From Chloroflexota bacterium (GTDB lineage: Bacteria > Chloroflexota > Anaerolineae > Anaerolineales > Anaerolineaceae): a stretch of 22,795 bases of DNA. The notes beneath the pieces are model-generated. The model had not been told where the DNA came from, did not search any database, and saw nothing but the letters and a program-made list of their open reading frames with translations. The position numbers and the translations under genes were made by a program. Positions 7,541 to 14,510 of the stretch are shown in pieces; positions within the stretch are counted from its first letter, which is position 1, and the number at the start of each line of letters is the position of its first letter. The stretch lies in the NCBI GenBank assembly GCA_029777225.1, contig JAKOSR010000067.1, positions 1 through 22,795 of the forward strand, read 5' to 3'.

Positions 7541-8518
7541 TCAGGGCGTCTCGATGTCTTTTGCCCAGGACCGTTCCCGCAGGTACCAATCAACCAGTCG
7601 GCTCACGCCTTCTTCCAGGCCGACCTGGGGTTGCCAGCCCAGTTGTTGCCGCGCTTTGCTGACATCCGCCACATTGCTGAAAACATCGGCTGGATGACTG
7701 GGGATATAGCGTACGTCGGCTTTTTTGCCCAAGCGGTCCTCCAACATACTAATGAGCGTGTTGATGGTGATAACCTCGTGGCCCCCAAGGTTGAAGGTGT
7801 CGTACCCCACGGGCATTAGCGCCAGGAGAGTCCCCCTGGCGATGTCATCCACGTAAGTGAAACCACGGGATTGCTCGCCATCCCCGGTGGTGATAACGGG
7901 TTTGCCTTCGGCAATCCACTGGCAGAAACGGAACATGACCATATCCGGCCGGCCAGCCGGCCCATAGACCGTAAAGTAGCGCAGCACGCTCACATCGAGG
8001 TTGTAAAGGTGATGGTAAGCGTAGCAAAACGCCTCAGCGCCTTTTTTGCTGGCGGCGTACGGCGCGAGCGGGTGGTCTGTGCTGGCATCCTCGTTGTGCG
8101 GCGGTGTGCCCTCGTTTCCATACAGGCTGGAGGTGGAAGCCTGGATGAATTTTGGAACTTGCTGGTGCTGGGCATATTCCAACATGTTAAGCGCGCCCAG
8201 TGTATTGGTGTACAGGTAACTCCAGGGGTCCGTGGTGCTGGCCCGCACACCGGCGATGGCGGCCAGGTTAATCACCGCTGCCACTTCGGGAACCGTTTGG
8301 CCGAGGCGCTGGACGATTTCCTTGTCGGTGATGTCATCCTTGATGAAATGAAAGCCCGCGGCGGGCAGCAGGCTCTGCAGGCGATGCTTTTTGACGCGCA
8401 CGTCGTAGACCTTGTTCAGGTTATCAACCCCGTAAACCTGGTGCCCTTCGGCCAGCAGCAAGCGCGCGACCTGGGCGCCGATGAAGCCAGCCGCGCCGGT
8501 AATCAGGTAATTGGCCAT
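7541..8518 (-). CDS. NAD-dependent sugar epimerase, UDP-glucuronate 4-epimerase-like
   Basis: A 325-residue extended SDR. It shows TGAAGFIG (7-14), the AGVRAST segment (89-95) seen in UDP-glucuronate epimerases, a Ser/Thr-rich active-site strand STSSLYG (128-134), the Tyr-Lys pair in YAASK (Y154, K158), and YFTVYGPAGRPDM with RGFTYVDDIARG. These fit 4-epimerisation of a UDP-uronic acid. Its ATG shares one base with the stop of the UDP-GlcNAc 6-dehydrogenase gene (TAATG), so it probably acts on that product or a related uronic acid. GalE-type or UDP-GlcNAcA 4-epimerase activity is the main alternative. Confidence 0.8.
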   Translation of the reverse strand: MANYLITGAAGFIGAQVARLLLAEGHQVYGVDNLNKVYDVRVKKHRLQSLLPAAGFHFIKDDITDKEIVQRLGQTVPEVAAVINLAAIAGVRASTTDPWSYLYTNTLGALNMLEYAQHQQVPKFIQASTSSLYGNEGTPPHNEDASTDHPLAPYAASKKGAEAFCYAYHHLYNLDVSVLRYFTVYGPAGRPDMVMFRFCQWIAEGKPVITTGDGEQSRGFTYVDDIARGTLLALMPVGYDTFNLGGHEVITINTLISMLEDRLGKKADVRYIPSHPADVFSNVADVSKARQQLGWQPQVGLEEGVSRLVDWYLRERSWAKDIETP

Positions 8519-9831
8519 TAGAGCTTGACCACTTTCACGCTATTCTTGCCAAGCTCCTTCAGCGCGTTGCGCGCGTCGAAAATCAGCTGGGCTTTTTCCA
8601 GGATCATGTTGTAATCGAACTTGCTGTGGTTGGTGATGATGGCGACACAATCGGCCTTTTCCACAGCGGAAGGCAAGTCTTTTTCGGAGGTTAATTGGAT
8701 GGAATCAACATCCAACGCCGGAACGTAGGGGTCGCTGTAACTGACAACCGCGCCTTTTTCCTGCAGCAGGTGGATGACATCCAGGGCGGGCGATTCACGC
8801 AGGTCGTTGATATTCGGTTTGTAGGCAACCCCCAACACGAGCACTTTGCTGCCATTTAATGGTTTTTTATAGCGATTCAACGCATCCTGGATTTTGCCGA
8901 CCACGTAACGGGGCATGTTGGAATCAACTTCAGACGCCAAATCAATGAAGCGGGCGGTGTAATTCACCGTCTTCATTTTCCAGGAAAGGTACAGGGGGTC
9001 CACCGGGATGCAGTGGCCGCCCATGCCGGGGCCGGGTGTGAACTTCATGAAGCCGAAAGGCTTGGTTGCGGCCGCATCGATGACCTCCCAGACGTCAATC
9101 TTGAGCCGGTCGCACATTTGGGCCAACTCGTTCACCATCGAGATATTCACCATGCGGAAGGTGTTTTCAAGCAGCTTGGTCAATTCCGCGACCTCGGCGG
9201 TGCTCACCGGTACCACGGTTTGGAGCGCTTCGCGGTACCAAGCGGTTGCCACTTCGGTGCAGTTGGCCGTTACGCCACCGACCACTTTGGGTGTGTTGTA
9301 GGTGGTGAAATCCGTGCGTCCCGGGTCCACGCGTTCAGGGGAGAAGGCCAGGAAGAAATCCTCCCCCACCTTGAAGTCTTTTGAGGAGGTCAGCTTGGGC
9401 AGGACGAATTCGCGGGTTGTGCCCGGATAGGTGCTGGATTCCAGTACGACAATCATGCCACGGTGCAGGTAAGGCGCGATGCTCTCGCTGGACGAGGCGA
9501 TAAAGGACATGTCCGGGTCCCCTGTTTTACGTAGTGGGGTGGGCACGCAGATGGAAACCGCGTCAATCTCACTCAGGACGGAATAATCGGTTGTGGCGCG
9601 GATTTTTCCAGCTTCCACGTGTTTCCGCAGGGCGGCATTGGTCACATCCGAGATGTAGCTCTCGCTGCGATTGACCATGTCCACCTTTTCCTGGATTGGG
9701 TCGATGCCGGTGACGGTGAAGCCGGCGTTGGCAAAGGTAATTGCCAGGGGCAGGCCTACATACCCCAGGCCAACCACGGCGATATTCGCCCGGCGTTTTT
9801 GAATCATCTGAATCAGTTCTTCTTTGACCAT
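8518..9831 (-). CDS. wbpA: UDP-N-acetyl-D-glucosamine 6-dehydrogenase (WbpA-type)
   Basis: A 437-residue nucleotide-sugar dehydrogenase that oxidises the C6 hydroxyl of a UDP-sugar to a uronic acid with two NAD+. GLGYVGLP (21-28) binds NAD. ESSTYPGTT (131-139) and FSPERVDPG (163-171) are family blocks. The catalytic Cys is C274 in GGHCIPVDPLYLSWK, a form typical of UDP-GlcNAc or UDP-ManNAc dehydrogenases rather than UDP-glucose enzymes. The C-terminal domain contains LGVAYKPNINDLRESPA. The gene follows the uracil-DNA glycosylase gene by 24 bases and shares TAATG with the epimerase gene. The exact substrate remains open. Confidence 0.88.
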   Translation of the reverse strand: MVKEELIQMIQKRRANIAVVGLGYVGLPLAITFANAGFTVTGIDPIQEKVDMVNRSESYISDVTNAALRKHVEAGKIRATTDYSVLSEIDAVSICVPTPLRKTGDPDMSFIASSSESIAPYLHRGMIVVLESSTYPGTTREFVLPKLTSSKDFKVGEDFFLAFSPERVDPGRTDFTTYNTPKVVGGVTANCTEVATAWYREALQTVVPVSTAEVAELTKLLENTFRMVNISMVNELAQMCDRLKIDVWEVIDAAATKPFGFMKFTPGPGMGGHCIPVDPLYLSWKMKTVNYTARFIDLASEVDSNMPRYVVGKIQDALNRYKKPLNGSKVLVLGVAYKPNINDLRESPALDVIHLLQEKGAVVSYSDPYVPALDVDSIQLTSEKDLPSAVEKADCVAIITNHSKFDYNMILEKAQLIFDARNALKELGKNSVKVVKL

Positions 9832-9855
9832 CTTTGCTCTCTTTTTCGGTGTGTG

Positions 9856-10506
9856 CTAAAAAAGACTCAGTTGTTTGTATTCGTTGTCATCTTCCTTCTC
9901 GGCCGGGCGTTTTTGCGCCGGTGTGGCCGGGGAGGAGGGCGGGATTTCAGGTTTTGGCGCAAGCCGCGTTTTCAAATTGGCAAAGTCCCGCAGGAGGCTT
10001 CCCCGCAGGTCGGGTTGGTGCAAGGCCGCGGCAGGGTGGTACATGGTGATGACCGTGCGCCCCTCCACCAGGTGGGCCTGACCGTGAATTTGGCTTATCT
10101 TCCCGTTTGCAACAAAGCGAGCCATGGAAAACCGACCCAGGGTGATGATGATTTTTGGGTTCAAGGCGTTGATTTGACGGTCCAGGTATCCCCTGCAGGT
10201 GGAAAGCTCGGTTGGTTCGGGGTCGCGGTTGCCTGGGGGACGGCACTTGACGACGTTGGTGATAAAAACGTTTTTACGGTCCAGGTTGGCGGCTGCCAGG
10301 AGTTCATCGAGGAACATGCCGGCCTGCCCCACGAAAGGTTTCCCCTGTTCGTTTTCATGGTGGCCGGGGCCTTCGCCAATCAGCATAACGTCAACACGCG
10401 CCGGCCCTTCCCCTGGCACAGCGTTCTTTCGCTGCATATGAAGGGGGCATTTTTCGCAGACGCGCACTTCATCGCGGATTTGTTGCATGATTTCTTCTGT
10501 GGTCAT
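9856..10506 (-). CDS. family 4 uracil-DNA glycosylase with C-terminal clamp-binding motif
   Basis: A 216-residue uracil-DNA glycosylase of the iron-sulfur family, removing uracil from DNA to start base-excision repair. The four cluster Cys are C17 and C20 (CEKC), C88 (VVKCRPPGNRDP) and C104. GEGPG (44-48) and HPAAAL near residue 157 are the active-site motifs. The core ends near residue 183; a Pro- and charge-rich tail then ends in QLSLF (212-216), the canonical bacterial sliding-clamp peptide. ATG 10506 has GGAG five bases upstream. The gene lies in a transcript with rimI and tsaB upstream and a sugar dehydrogenase gene downstream. Confidence 0.92.
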   Translation of the reverse strand: MTTEEIMQQIRDEVRVCEKCPLHMQRKNAVPGEGPARVDVMLIGEGPGHHENEQGKPFVGQAGMFLDELLAAANLDRKNVFITNVVKCRPPGNRDPEPTELSTCRGYLDRQINALNPKIIITLGRFSMARFVANGKISQIHGQAHLVEGRTVITMYHPAAALHQPDLRGSLLRDFANLKTRLAPKPEIPPSSPATPAQKRPAEKEDDNEYKQLSLF

Positions 10507-10561
10507 GGGAGCTCCGGCTTAAGATTCTACTCTAAACCTGCTCGAAATACGGGTGTATTCA

Positions 10562-11068
10562 TCAAATCAGAGCTTCCATCCGGCGAATATCGATGGGGTC
10601 AAGTGTCAGCAGCAGGGCGTCTTCATGATTGTTCTCGTAATACCCGGGTCTCAACCCGACGGCCTCATAACCCATGCCAAAGTAAAGCTTGAGGGCCTGG
10701 TTGTTTCCAGCGCGCACTTCCAAAAGGGACTTGACCGCGCCATTTTTGCTGGCACGCAACAAGGCTGAAGCAAGCAAGCGCCTGGCAACCCCCAGGCCGC
10801 GGTAGCCAGGGCTGACCGCCAGGGTGCCAATATGAACCTCGTCCACGATGAGCCACGTCACGATGACGCCCACGATAGGTTCCTGTTCGGAAGAGGAGTC
10901 TCGTGCGACCAGGCACAGGCTGTTTGAATCCGGGCGCAATTCATAGCTAAAAGCGCCCCTGGGCCAGGGGTCGGAAAAACAAGCCTGATCGAGCGCTTCC
11001 ACCTGCGGGAGATCGGCTGGTGTCATCAGGCGCACAATTATTTCCCCCGGGTTTGGATGGGTGGTCAT
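10562..11068 (-). CDS. rimI: ribosomal-protein-alanine N-acetyltransferase-like GNAT protein
   Basis: A 168-residue GNAT acetyltransferase. The opening IVRLMTPADLPQVEALDQACFSDPW and the acetyl-CoA loop VSPGYRGLGVARRLL (86-99) match RimI, which acetylates the N-terminus of ribosomal protein S18. ALKLYFGMGYE closes the domain. The ATG overlaps the tsaB stop by four bases (ATGA), the usual tsaB-rimI arrangement, which supports RimI over other GNAT proteins. The substrate is inferred. Confidence 0.85.
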   Translation of the reverse strand: MTTHPNPGEIIVRLMTPADLPQVEALDQACFSDPWPRGAFSYELRPDSNSLCLVARDSSSEQEPIVGVIVTWLIVDEVHIGTLAVSPGYRGLGVARRLLASALLRASKNGAVKSLLEVRAGNNQALKLYFGMGYEAVGLRPGYYENNHEDALLLTLDPIDIRRMEALI

Positions 11069-11736
11069 GTCTGTGGGACGTTGCTCAGGGTGTGGACATA
11101 AATTGGCGTGAGACTGACAACGTCGTCCGAGCTGCCCGATTTGAGCCTTTTCCAGGCGATCTCAGCCAGAACCGAGGGCCGGCGGGTGGAGGCGGACGCT
11201 GGAGCCAGGCGGGCGGTTTTCCACTTGCGCCCAAGCACCTGGCGCTCTTCAGGTCCCATTTCACCCACAACGTAGATGGCTGAGTCGATGGTCGCGGCGA
11301 TGGCCTTGGGGCTGTCCACCTGAACTTCGCCAACAGGTTCCCACCTCTCTTTTTGGTAGTGAAACCGTTGGTAAGCAAAGCGCCCGCGACCGACCCGCAG
11401 CAAAGCAAGCATGGGACGGCGCAGGGCAGGCTGAGAGGCGGCAAGGATTTCCAGCGAGGGGACGCCGACCACCGGAATGCGCAAGGCCAGGGCCACACCC
11501 TTGGCCACGCCCAAACCGATGCGCAAGCCCGTAAACGAGCCGGGGCCCAGGGCCACGGCAACGCCCGTAAGGGAAGAGCGGGGCACGCGGGAGCGCGTCA
11601 GCATGTCCGCGATGGCCGGGACCAGTTCGACGGTGTGGTAATTTGGGCTGTACCAGGTCATTTCGCTCACCACCTGGGTGCCGTCATACAACGCCAAGCC
11701 AATCCATTCAGTGGAAGTATCAATAGCCAGTAACAT
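11065..11736 (-). CDS. tsaB: tRNA t6A37 threonylcarbamoyltransferase complex subunit TsaB
   Basis: A 223-residue ASKHA-fold protein needed with TsaD and TsaE to place t6A at position 37 of ANN-decoding tRNAs. The start MLLAIDTSTEWIGLALYDG and GVAVALGPGSFTGLRIGLGVAKG are diagnostic. The C-terminal half is more divergent, as usual. ATG 11736 follows the tsaE stop by two bases with GGAG upstream, and its end overlaps rimI. The partner tsaD is not in the window. Confidence 0.93.
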   Translation of the reverse strand: MLLAIDTSTEWIGLALYDGTQVVSEMTWYSPNYHTVELVPAIADMLTRSRVPRSSLTGVAVALGPGSFTGLRIGLGVAKGVALALRIPVVGVPSLEILAASQPALRRPMLALLRVGRGRFAYQRFHYQKERWEPVGEVQVDSPKAIAATIDSAIYVVGEMGPEERQVLGRKWKTARLAPASASTRRPSVLAEIAWKRLKSGSSDDVVSLTPIYVHTLSNVPQT

Positions 11737-11738
11737 AA

Positions 11739-12239
11739 TCAGGCTCCAAACAGCGATTGCTGCAATTTCTTCAACATGGTTTCGTACTGCTTACCCTGGG
11801 GGGTGAACACCAGGTGGCGCTGTTCCTCGCTCATCCAGCTCAGCACAACCCGCAAAAACTCGTTTGGCAAGCCGTCCTGGACCCGTTCGGCCCACTCCAA
11901 CACCAGGGTGCCATCCTTTAGGACAAAATCCAAATCCAGGATGGCCGTATCGAGCGCGTTGCCTGGCGTGAGGCGGTAGGCGTCAGCGTGGTACAGATGT
12001 TTGCCATCCGCGCGCCGGTAATCATTCACAATGACATACGTGGGGCTTGAGACAGGGTTTGGCGACCCCCAACCTTGGGCGATGCCCTGGACGAGGGTGG
12101 TCTTGCCTGACCCCAGGTTCCCTTCCAGGAGCACAACCTGCCCGGGTTGAAGCAGGGCGCCAAGCCTCATGCCCACCCGACGGGTCTGTTCAGGGCTGTG
12201 AGAGAAAAATTCAAAGGCATTACGGGCAAGAATTGGCAT
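11739..12239 (-). CDS. tsaE: tRNA t6A37 complex ATPase TsaE
   Basis: A 166-residue P-loop ATPase that drives the TsaB-TsaD complex in t6A synthesis. Walker A is EGNLGSGKTTL (39-49), followed by SSPTYVIVNDY (64-74) and LYHADAYRL (82-90), the standard TsaE motifs, then LVLEWAERV. It is the first gene of a minus-strand unit that continues through tsaB and rimI. A TATAAT box lies 27 bases upstream of the ATG. Confidence 0.93.
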   Translation of the reverse strand: MPILARNAFEFFSHSPEQTRRVGMRLGALLQPGQVVLLEGNLGSGKTTLVQGIAQGWGSPNPVSSPTYVIVNDYRRADGKHLYHADAYRLTPGNALDTAILDLDFVLKDGTLVLEWAERVQDGLPNEFLRVVLSWMSEEQRHLVFTPQGKQYETMLKKLQQSLFGA

Positions 12240-12266
12240 AGTTTTCGCTTAGATTAACTTAAAAAA

Positions 12267-12272
12267 ATTATA
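12267..12272 (-). promoter_or_regulatory. -10 box for the tsaE-tsaB-rimI unit
   Basis: TATAAT on the minus strand ends 27 bases before the tsaE ATG. No good -35 box is visible at 16-18 bases, only a T-rich stretch. The 79-base gap between tsaE and the next gene holds nothing else I can name. Confidence 0.5.
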
Positions 12273-12318
12273 CCGTATAAAGGATGGAAAAACACCCGCT
12301 CCCCCTTATATAAAATGG

Positions 12319-13488
12319 TTATGACTGGTCGTAATAATGAATTTGTTCGAAAGGGTACCTGCCCAGCATGGCCATGGCAGTCTGGGCAATTATTTTAGAG
12401 GAATCCGGCCTGGCCAGGTTAAGCGAGTTTTGGCTGAACTTGCGCATTTCCACGGGGTTATCAATCCAGCGTTGTAAGGTCTCGGCCACGCCTGCCGGGT
12501 CATCCATCCAGACGCCTGCCTCGTGGTTCACGACGTAGTCCACATTACCGTCTTCCTGCCCGGGCATTTTGCTGTAGAGCAAGATGGGCAGCCCGGCTGT
12601 AAATGCCTCGCTGATTGTTCCGGGGCCGGCCTTGGTGATGATGACATCACAGGCCTGCATATAGTCGGGCATGTTGTCCACAAAGCCGCGGATGGCTGCC
12701 GGGTAAGGGAAATCCAGGCTTTCCAGCCTCGCCTTGAGGTCGGCGTTTTTCCCCGTGATGATGACCATGCCCACGGGAACGCGTTGGTTGATGATGGCCC
12801 GCACCGTTTCCTCAAGGGGCCCCATCCCCTCGCCCCCGCTGACCATGAGCACCAGGGGGATGTCCTGGGGTAGTTCGAGCTTGTTCCTTGCCTGTGGTTT
12901 GGCCATGGGGGCAGCGAACTGCCGGGCAATGGGCAACCCCACCACGTGCATCCGCTTGGGGTCCAGCCCCAGGGATATGCCACGCTGGCGGGCTTCTTCT
13001 GTGGGGACAATCGTCAGGTCCGCCTGGGGGGTGTACCACCATTGGTGGGTGGAGACCATGTCGGTGACGACCACCAGGTATGGTGGACGGTCCTTGGGCA
13101 GGCCACGCAGCAAGGGGGTGTTGATGATGGGATGTACCGACAGGAGCATGTCACAGGGGTGTTCCGCGATGAGCCGGGCCACGGCCTTGCGCACATAGGG
13201 CCAAAGCACGCGCTGAATGGCGCGGGCGGTAATTCTTTGATTGCTGGCGATGAAGCCCAGCTCCCAAAGATCCGGGATTTGGGCCATTGGGGCATACGTA
13301 TCCGGCGCGGTATCAAAGGGCGGGGGCGCGTAGTGCTTGAAAAAGTCCAGCATTTCCCAGGTGGCCTGGCCAGGGAATTCTGCCTCAAGCGCGCCGATAA
13401 TCGCGGTGGCGGCGCTGCGGTGCCCTCCGCCGGTATCGGAAAAGAGGAAAAGGATATGGGGGACTTTATTGGGGCTGGACGCGTTCAT
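12319..13488 (-). CDS. MGDG-synthase-like processive glycosyltransferase (GT28 family)
   Basis: A 389-residue glycosyltransferase with two Rossmann domains. The N-terminal half opens with FSDTGGGHRSAA (16-27), as in MGDG synthase and UgtP, and contains SVHPIINTPLL and VVTDMVSTHQWW. The C-terminal half has VSGGEGMGPLEE and the donor-binding segment ITKAGPGTISEAFTAGLPILL. The family transfers galactose or glucose from a UDP-sugar to diacylglycerol at the membrane, so a glycolipid product is likely though unproven. It overlaps the DUF951 gene by 23 bases and is probably co-transcribed with it. Confidence 0.85.
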   Translation of the reverse strand: MNASSPNKVPHILFLFSDTGGGHRSAATAIIGALEAEFPGQATWEMLDFFKHYAPPPFDTAPDTYAPMAQIPDLWELGFIASNQRITARAIQRVLWPYVRKAVARLIAEHPCDMLLSVHPIINTPLLRGLPKDRPPYLVVVTDMVSTHQWWYTPQADLTIVPTEEARQRGISLGLDPKRMHVVGLPIARQFAAPMAKPQARNKLELPQDIPLVLMVSGGEGMGPLEETVRAIINQRVPVGMVIITGKNADLKARLESLDFPYPAAIRGFVDNMPDYMQACDVIITKAGPGTISEAFTAGLPILLYSKMPGQEDGNVDYVVNHEAGVWMDDPAGVAETLQRWIDNPVEMRKFSQNSLNLARPDSSKIIAQTAMAMLGRYPFEQIHYYDQS

Positions 13489-13681
13489 TGTTATCCGGTT
13501 TGTGGGTCAGGGCTTTCATGCGCCGGTTCAAATCCCTGCGGGAAAGCAAAACGCGATGCTGGCAGGTTAGGCAGACCAAACCAATGTCCGCGCCAAGGCG
13601 GACCACTTCCCATTCATACCCCCCACAAGGATGGGCTTTGCGCATGCGGACTCGGTCTCCTATTTGAATATCTGGCAGCAT
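13466..13681 (-). CDS. DUF951 family protein
   Basis: A 71-residue protein with the DUF951 pattern: IQIGDRVRMRKAHPCGGYEWEV, then GADIGLVCLTCQHRVLLSRRDL. The Cys in HPCG and the CLTC pair could bind zinc. The role of the family is not known; a nucleic-acid-linked job is a guess from its size and basic charge. ATG 13681 is where homology begins. It has no ribosome site, and an extended -10 box ends six bases before it. A 28-residue upstream extension in frame is unsupported. Confidence 0.82.
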   Translation of the reverse strand: MLPDIQIGDRVRMRKAHPCGGYEWEVVRLGADIGLVCLTCQHRVLLSRRDLNRRMKALTHKPDNNERVQPQ

Positions 13682-13685
13682 AAGG

Positions 13686-13697
13686 CGATTATAACAT
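13686..13697 (-). promoter_or_regulatory. extended -10 promoter of the DUF951-glycosyltransferase unit
   Basis: The minus strand reads ATGTTATAATCG, an extended -10 (TGTTATAAT). Only six bases separate the box from the ATG at 13681, so transcription should start at the start codon. The same 12-mer occurs on the plus strand at 13781-13792. Confidence 0.6.
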
Positions 13698-13780
13698 CCG
13701 GCCCAACGCACCTGTTGGCCCGGTATGAGCTTGGTTCCGTTGGGTGGCTGGGCGGCCAGACCCAAGGCCGGGTACCCCCC

Positions 13781-13792
13781 ATGTTATAATCG
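13781..13792 (+). promoter_or_regulatory. extended -10 promoter of the site-2 protease and fusion-gene unit
   Basis: ATGTTATAATCG on the plus strand is an extended -10 identical to that of the divergent DUF951 gene. The predicted start near 13797 leaves a leader of about 68 bases before ATG 13865. No clear -35 box is visible. The intergenic space 13682-13864 holds only this promoter pair and the leader. Confidence 0.6.
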
Positions 13793-13864
13793 GGTTCGCC
13801 CAGTCCATCCTCATCGGTCAAAAAATCGATTTAGGAGCACAAACTGGCTTTGATGGAGAACGAT

Positions 13865-14509
13865 ATGTTGGGATTGAGCATCCAGGAAATCATCTCACGA
13901 TTATTCACCCTGGTCATCGCGTTTACGCTGCACGAATTCGCGCACGCCAAGGCCGCGGATTTACTGGGTGACGACACCCCGCGCGCGGCGGGCAGGCTGA
14001 CCCTTAACCCGCTTGCTCATTTGGACCCTTTTGGCACGCTGATGCTCATCCTCGCGGGTTTTGGCTGGGCCAAACCCGTCCCAATCAACCCCTACGCGCT
14101 TCGCCGAAAGACACCCGCCGGCACGATGCTTGTTTCGGTGGCCGGCCCGCTGACCAATCTTCTCCTGGCGACACTGGGCGCGCTCCTGATTCGTTTTGGC
14201 GTAGCGTCCATATACACCCAGCCAAGGAGTGTATTCCCCACGCTTGGGGGTTTCCTGCTGGAGTTTGTTTATATTAATGTTGCGCTTTTCCTCTTTAACT
14301 TGATTCCGCTGGCGCCTTTGGACGGCGAAAAAGTGTTGGAGTACCTGTTGCCCGCCCAATGGCGGGAGGGGTTTTATAAAATACGGCAGTACGGTCCCAT
14401 CTTTTTGCTGCTCCTTGTGATTGTTGGCCCCCAAATCGGTTTTGACCTGTTTGGCACCATCATCCGGGAGCCTCTGATGCGCATCACTCGATTCCTGATA
14501 GGGGCCTGA
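13865..14509 (+). CDS. site-2 protease family (M50) membrane metalloprotease
   Basis: A 214-residue multi-pass membrane protein of the short S2P type (YwhC-like). The zinc site HEFAH (23-27) lies in the first membrane helix. NPLAHLDPFGT (48-58) and NLIPLAPLDG (145-154, Asp153) supply the family signature and third metal ligand. It cleaves membrane-embedded substrates, which are unknown here. ATG 13865 has GGAG six bases upstream; ATG 13853 and TTG 13850 are in frame but have no well-placed ribosome site. Its stop is one base from the start of the galactokinase fusion gene, so the two are co-transcribed. Confidence 0.88.
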   Translation: MLGLSIQEIISRLFTLVIAFTLHEFAHAKAADLLGDDTPRAAGRLTLNPLAHLDPFGTLMLILAGFGWAKPVPINPYALRRKTPAGTMLVSVAGPLTNLLLATLGALLIRFGVASIYTQPRSVFPTLGGFLLEFVYINVALFLFNLIPLAPLDGEKVLEYLLPAQWREGFYKIRQYGPIFLLLLVIVGPQIGFDLFGTIIREPLMRITRFLIGA

Positions 14510-14510
14510 T

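Noticed and set aside
9619..10692. Plus-strand open frame of 357 codons
   Set aside because: It lies opposite the well-supported dehydrogenase, uracil-DNA glycosylase and rimI genes, has no recognisable domain, and is explained by codon bias on the other strand.
12946..13683. Plus-strand open frame of 245 codons
   Set aside because: It lies opposite the glycosyltransferase and DUF951 genes and has no coding features beyond being open.
13682..13765. N-terminal extension of the DUF951 protein
   Set aside because: Family similarity begins at ATG 13681, and the extension would cover the extended -10 promoter.
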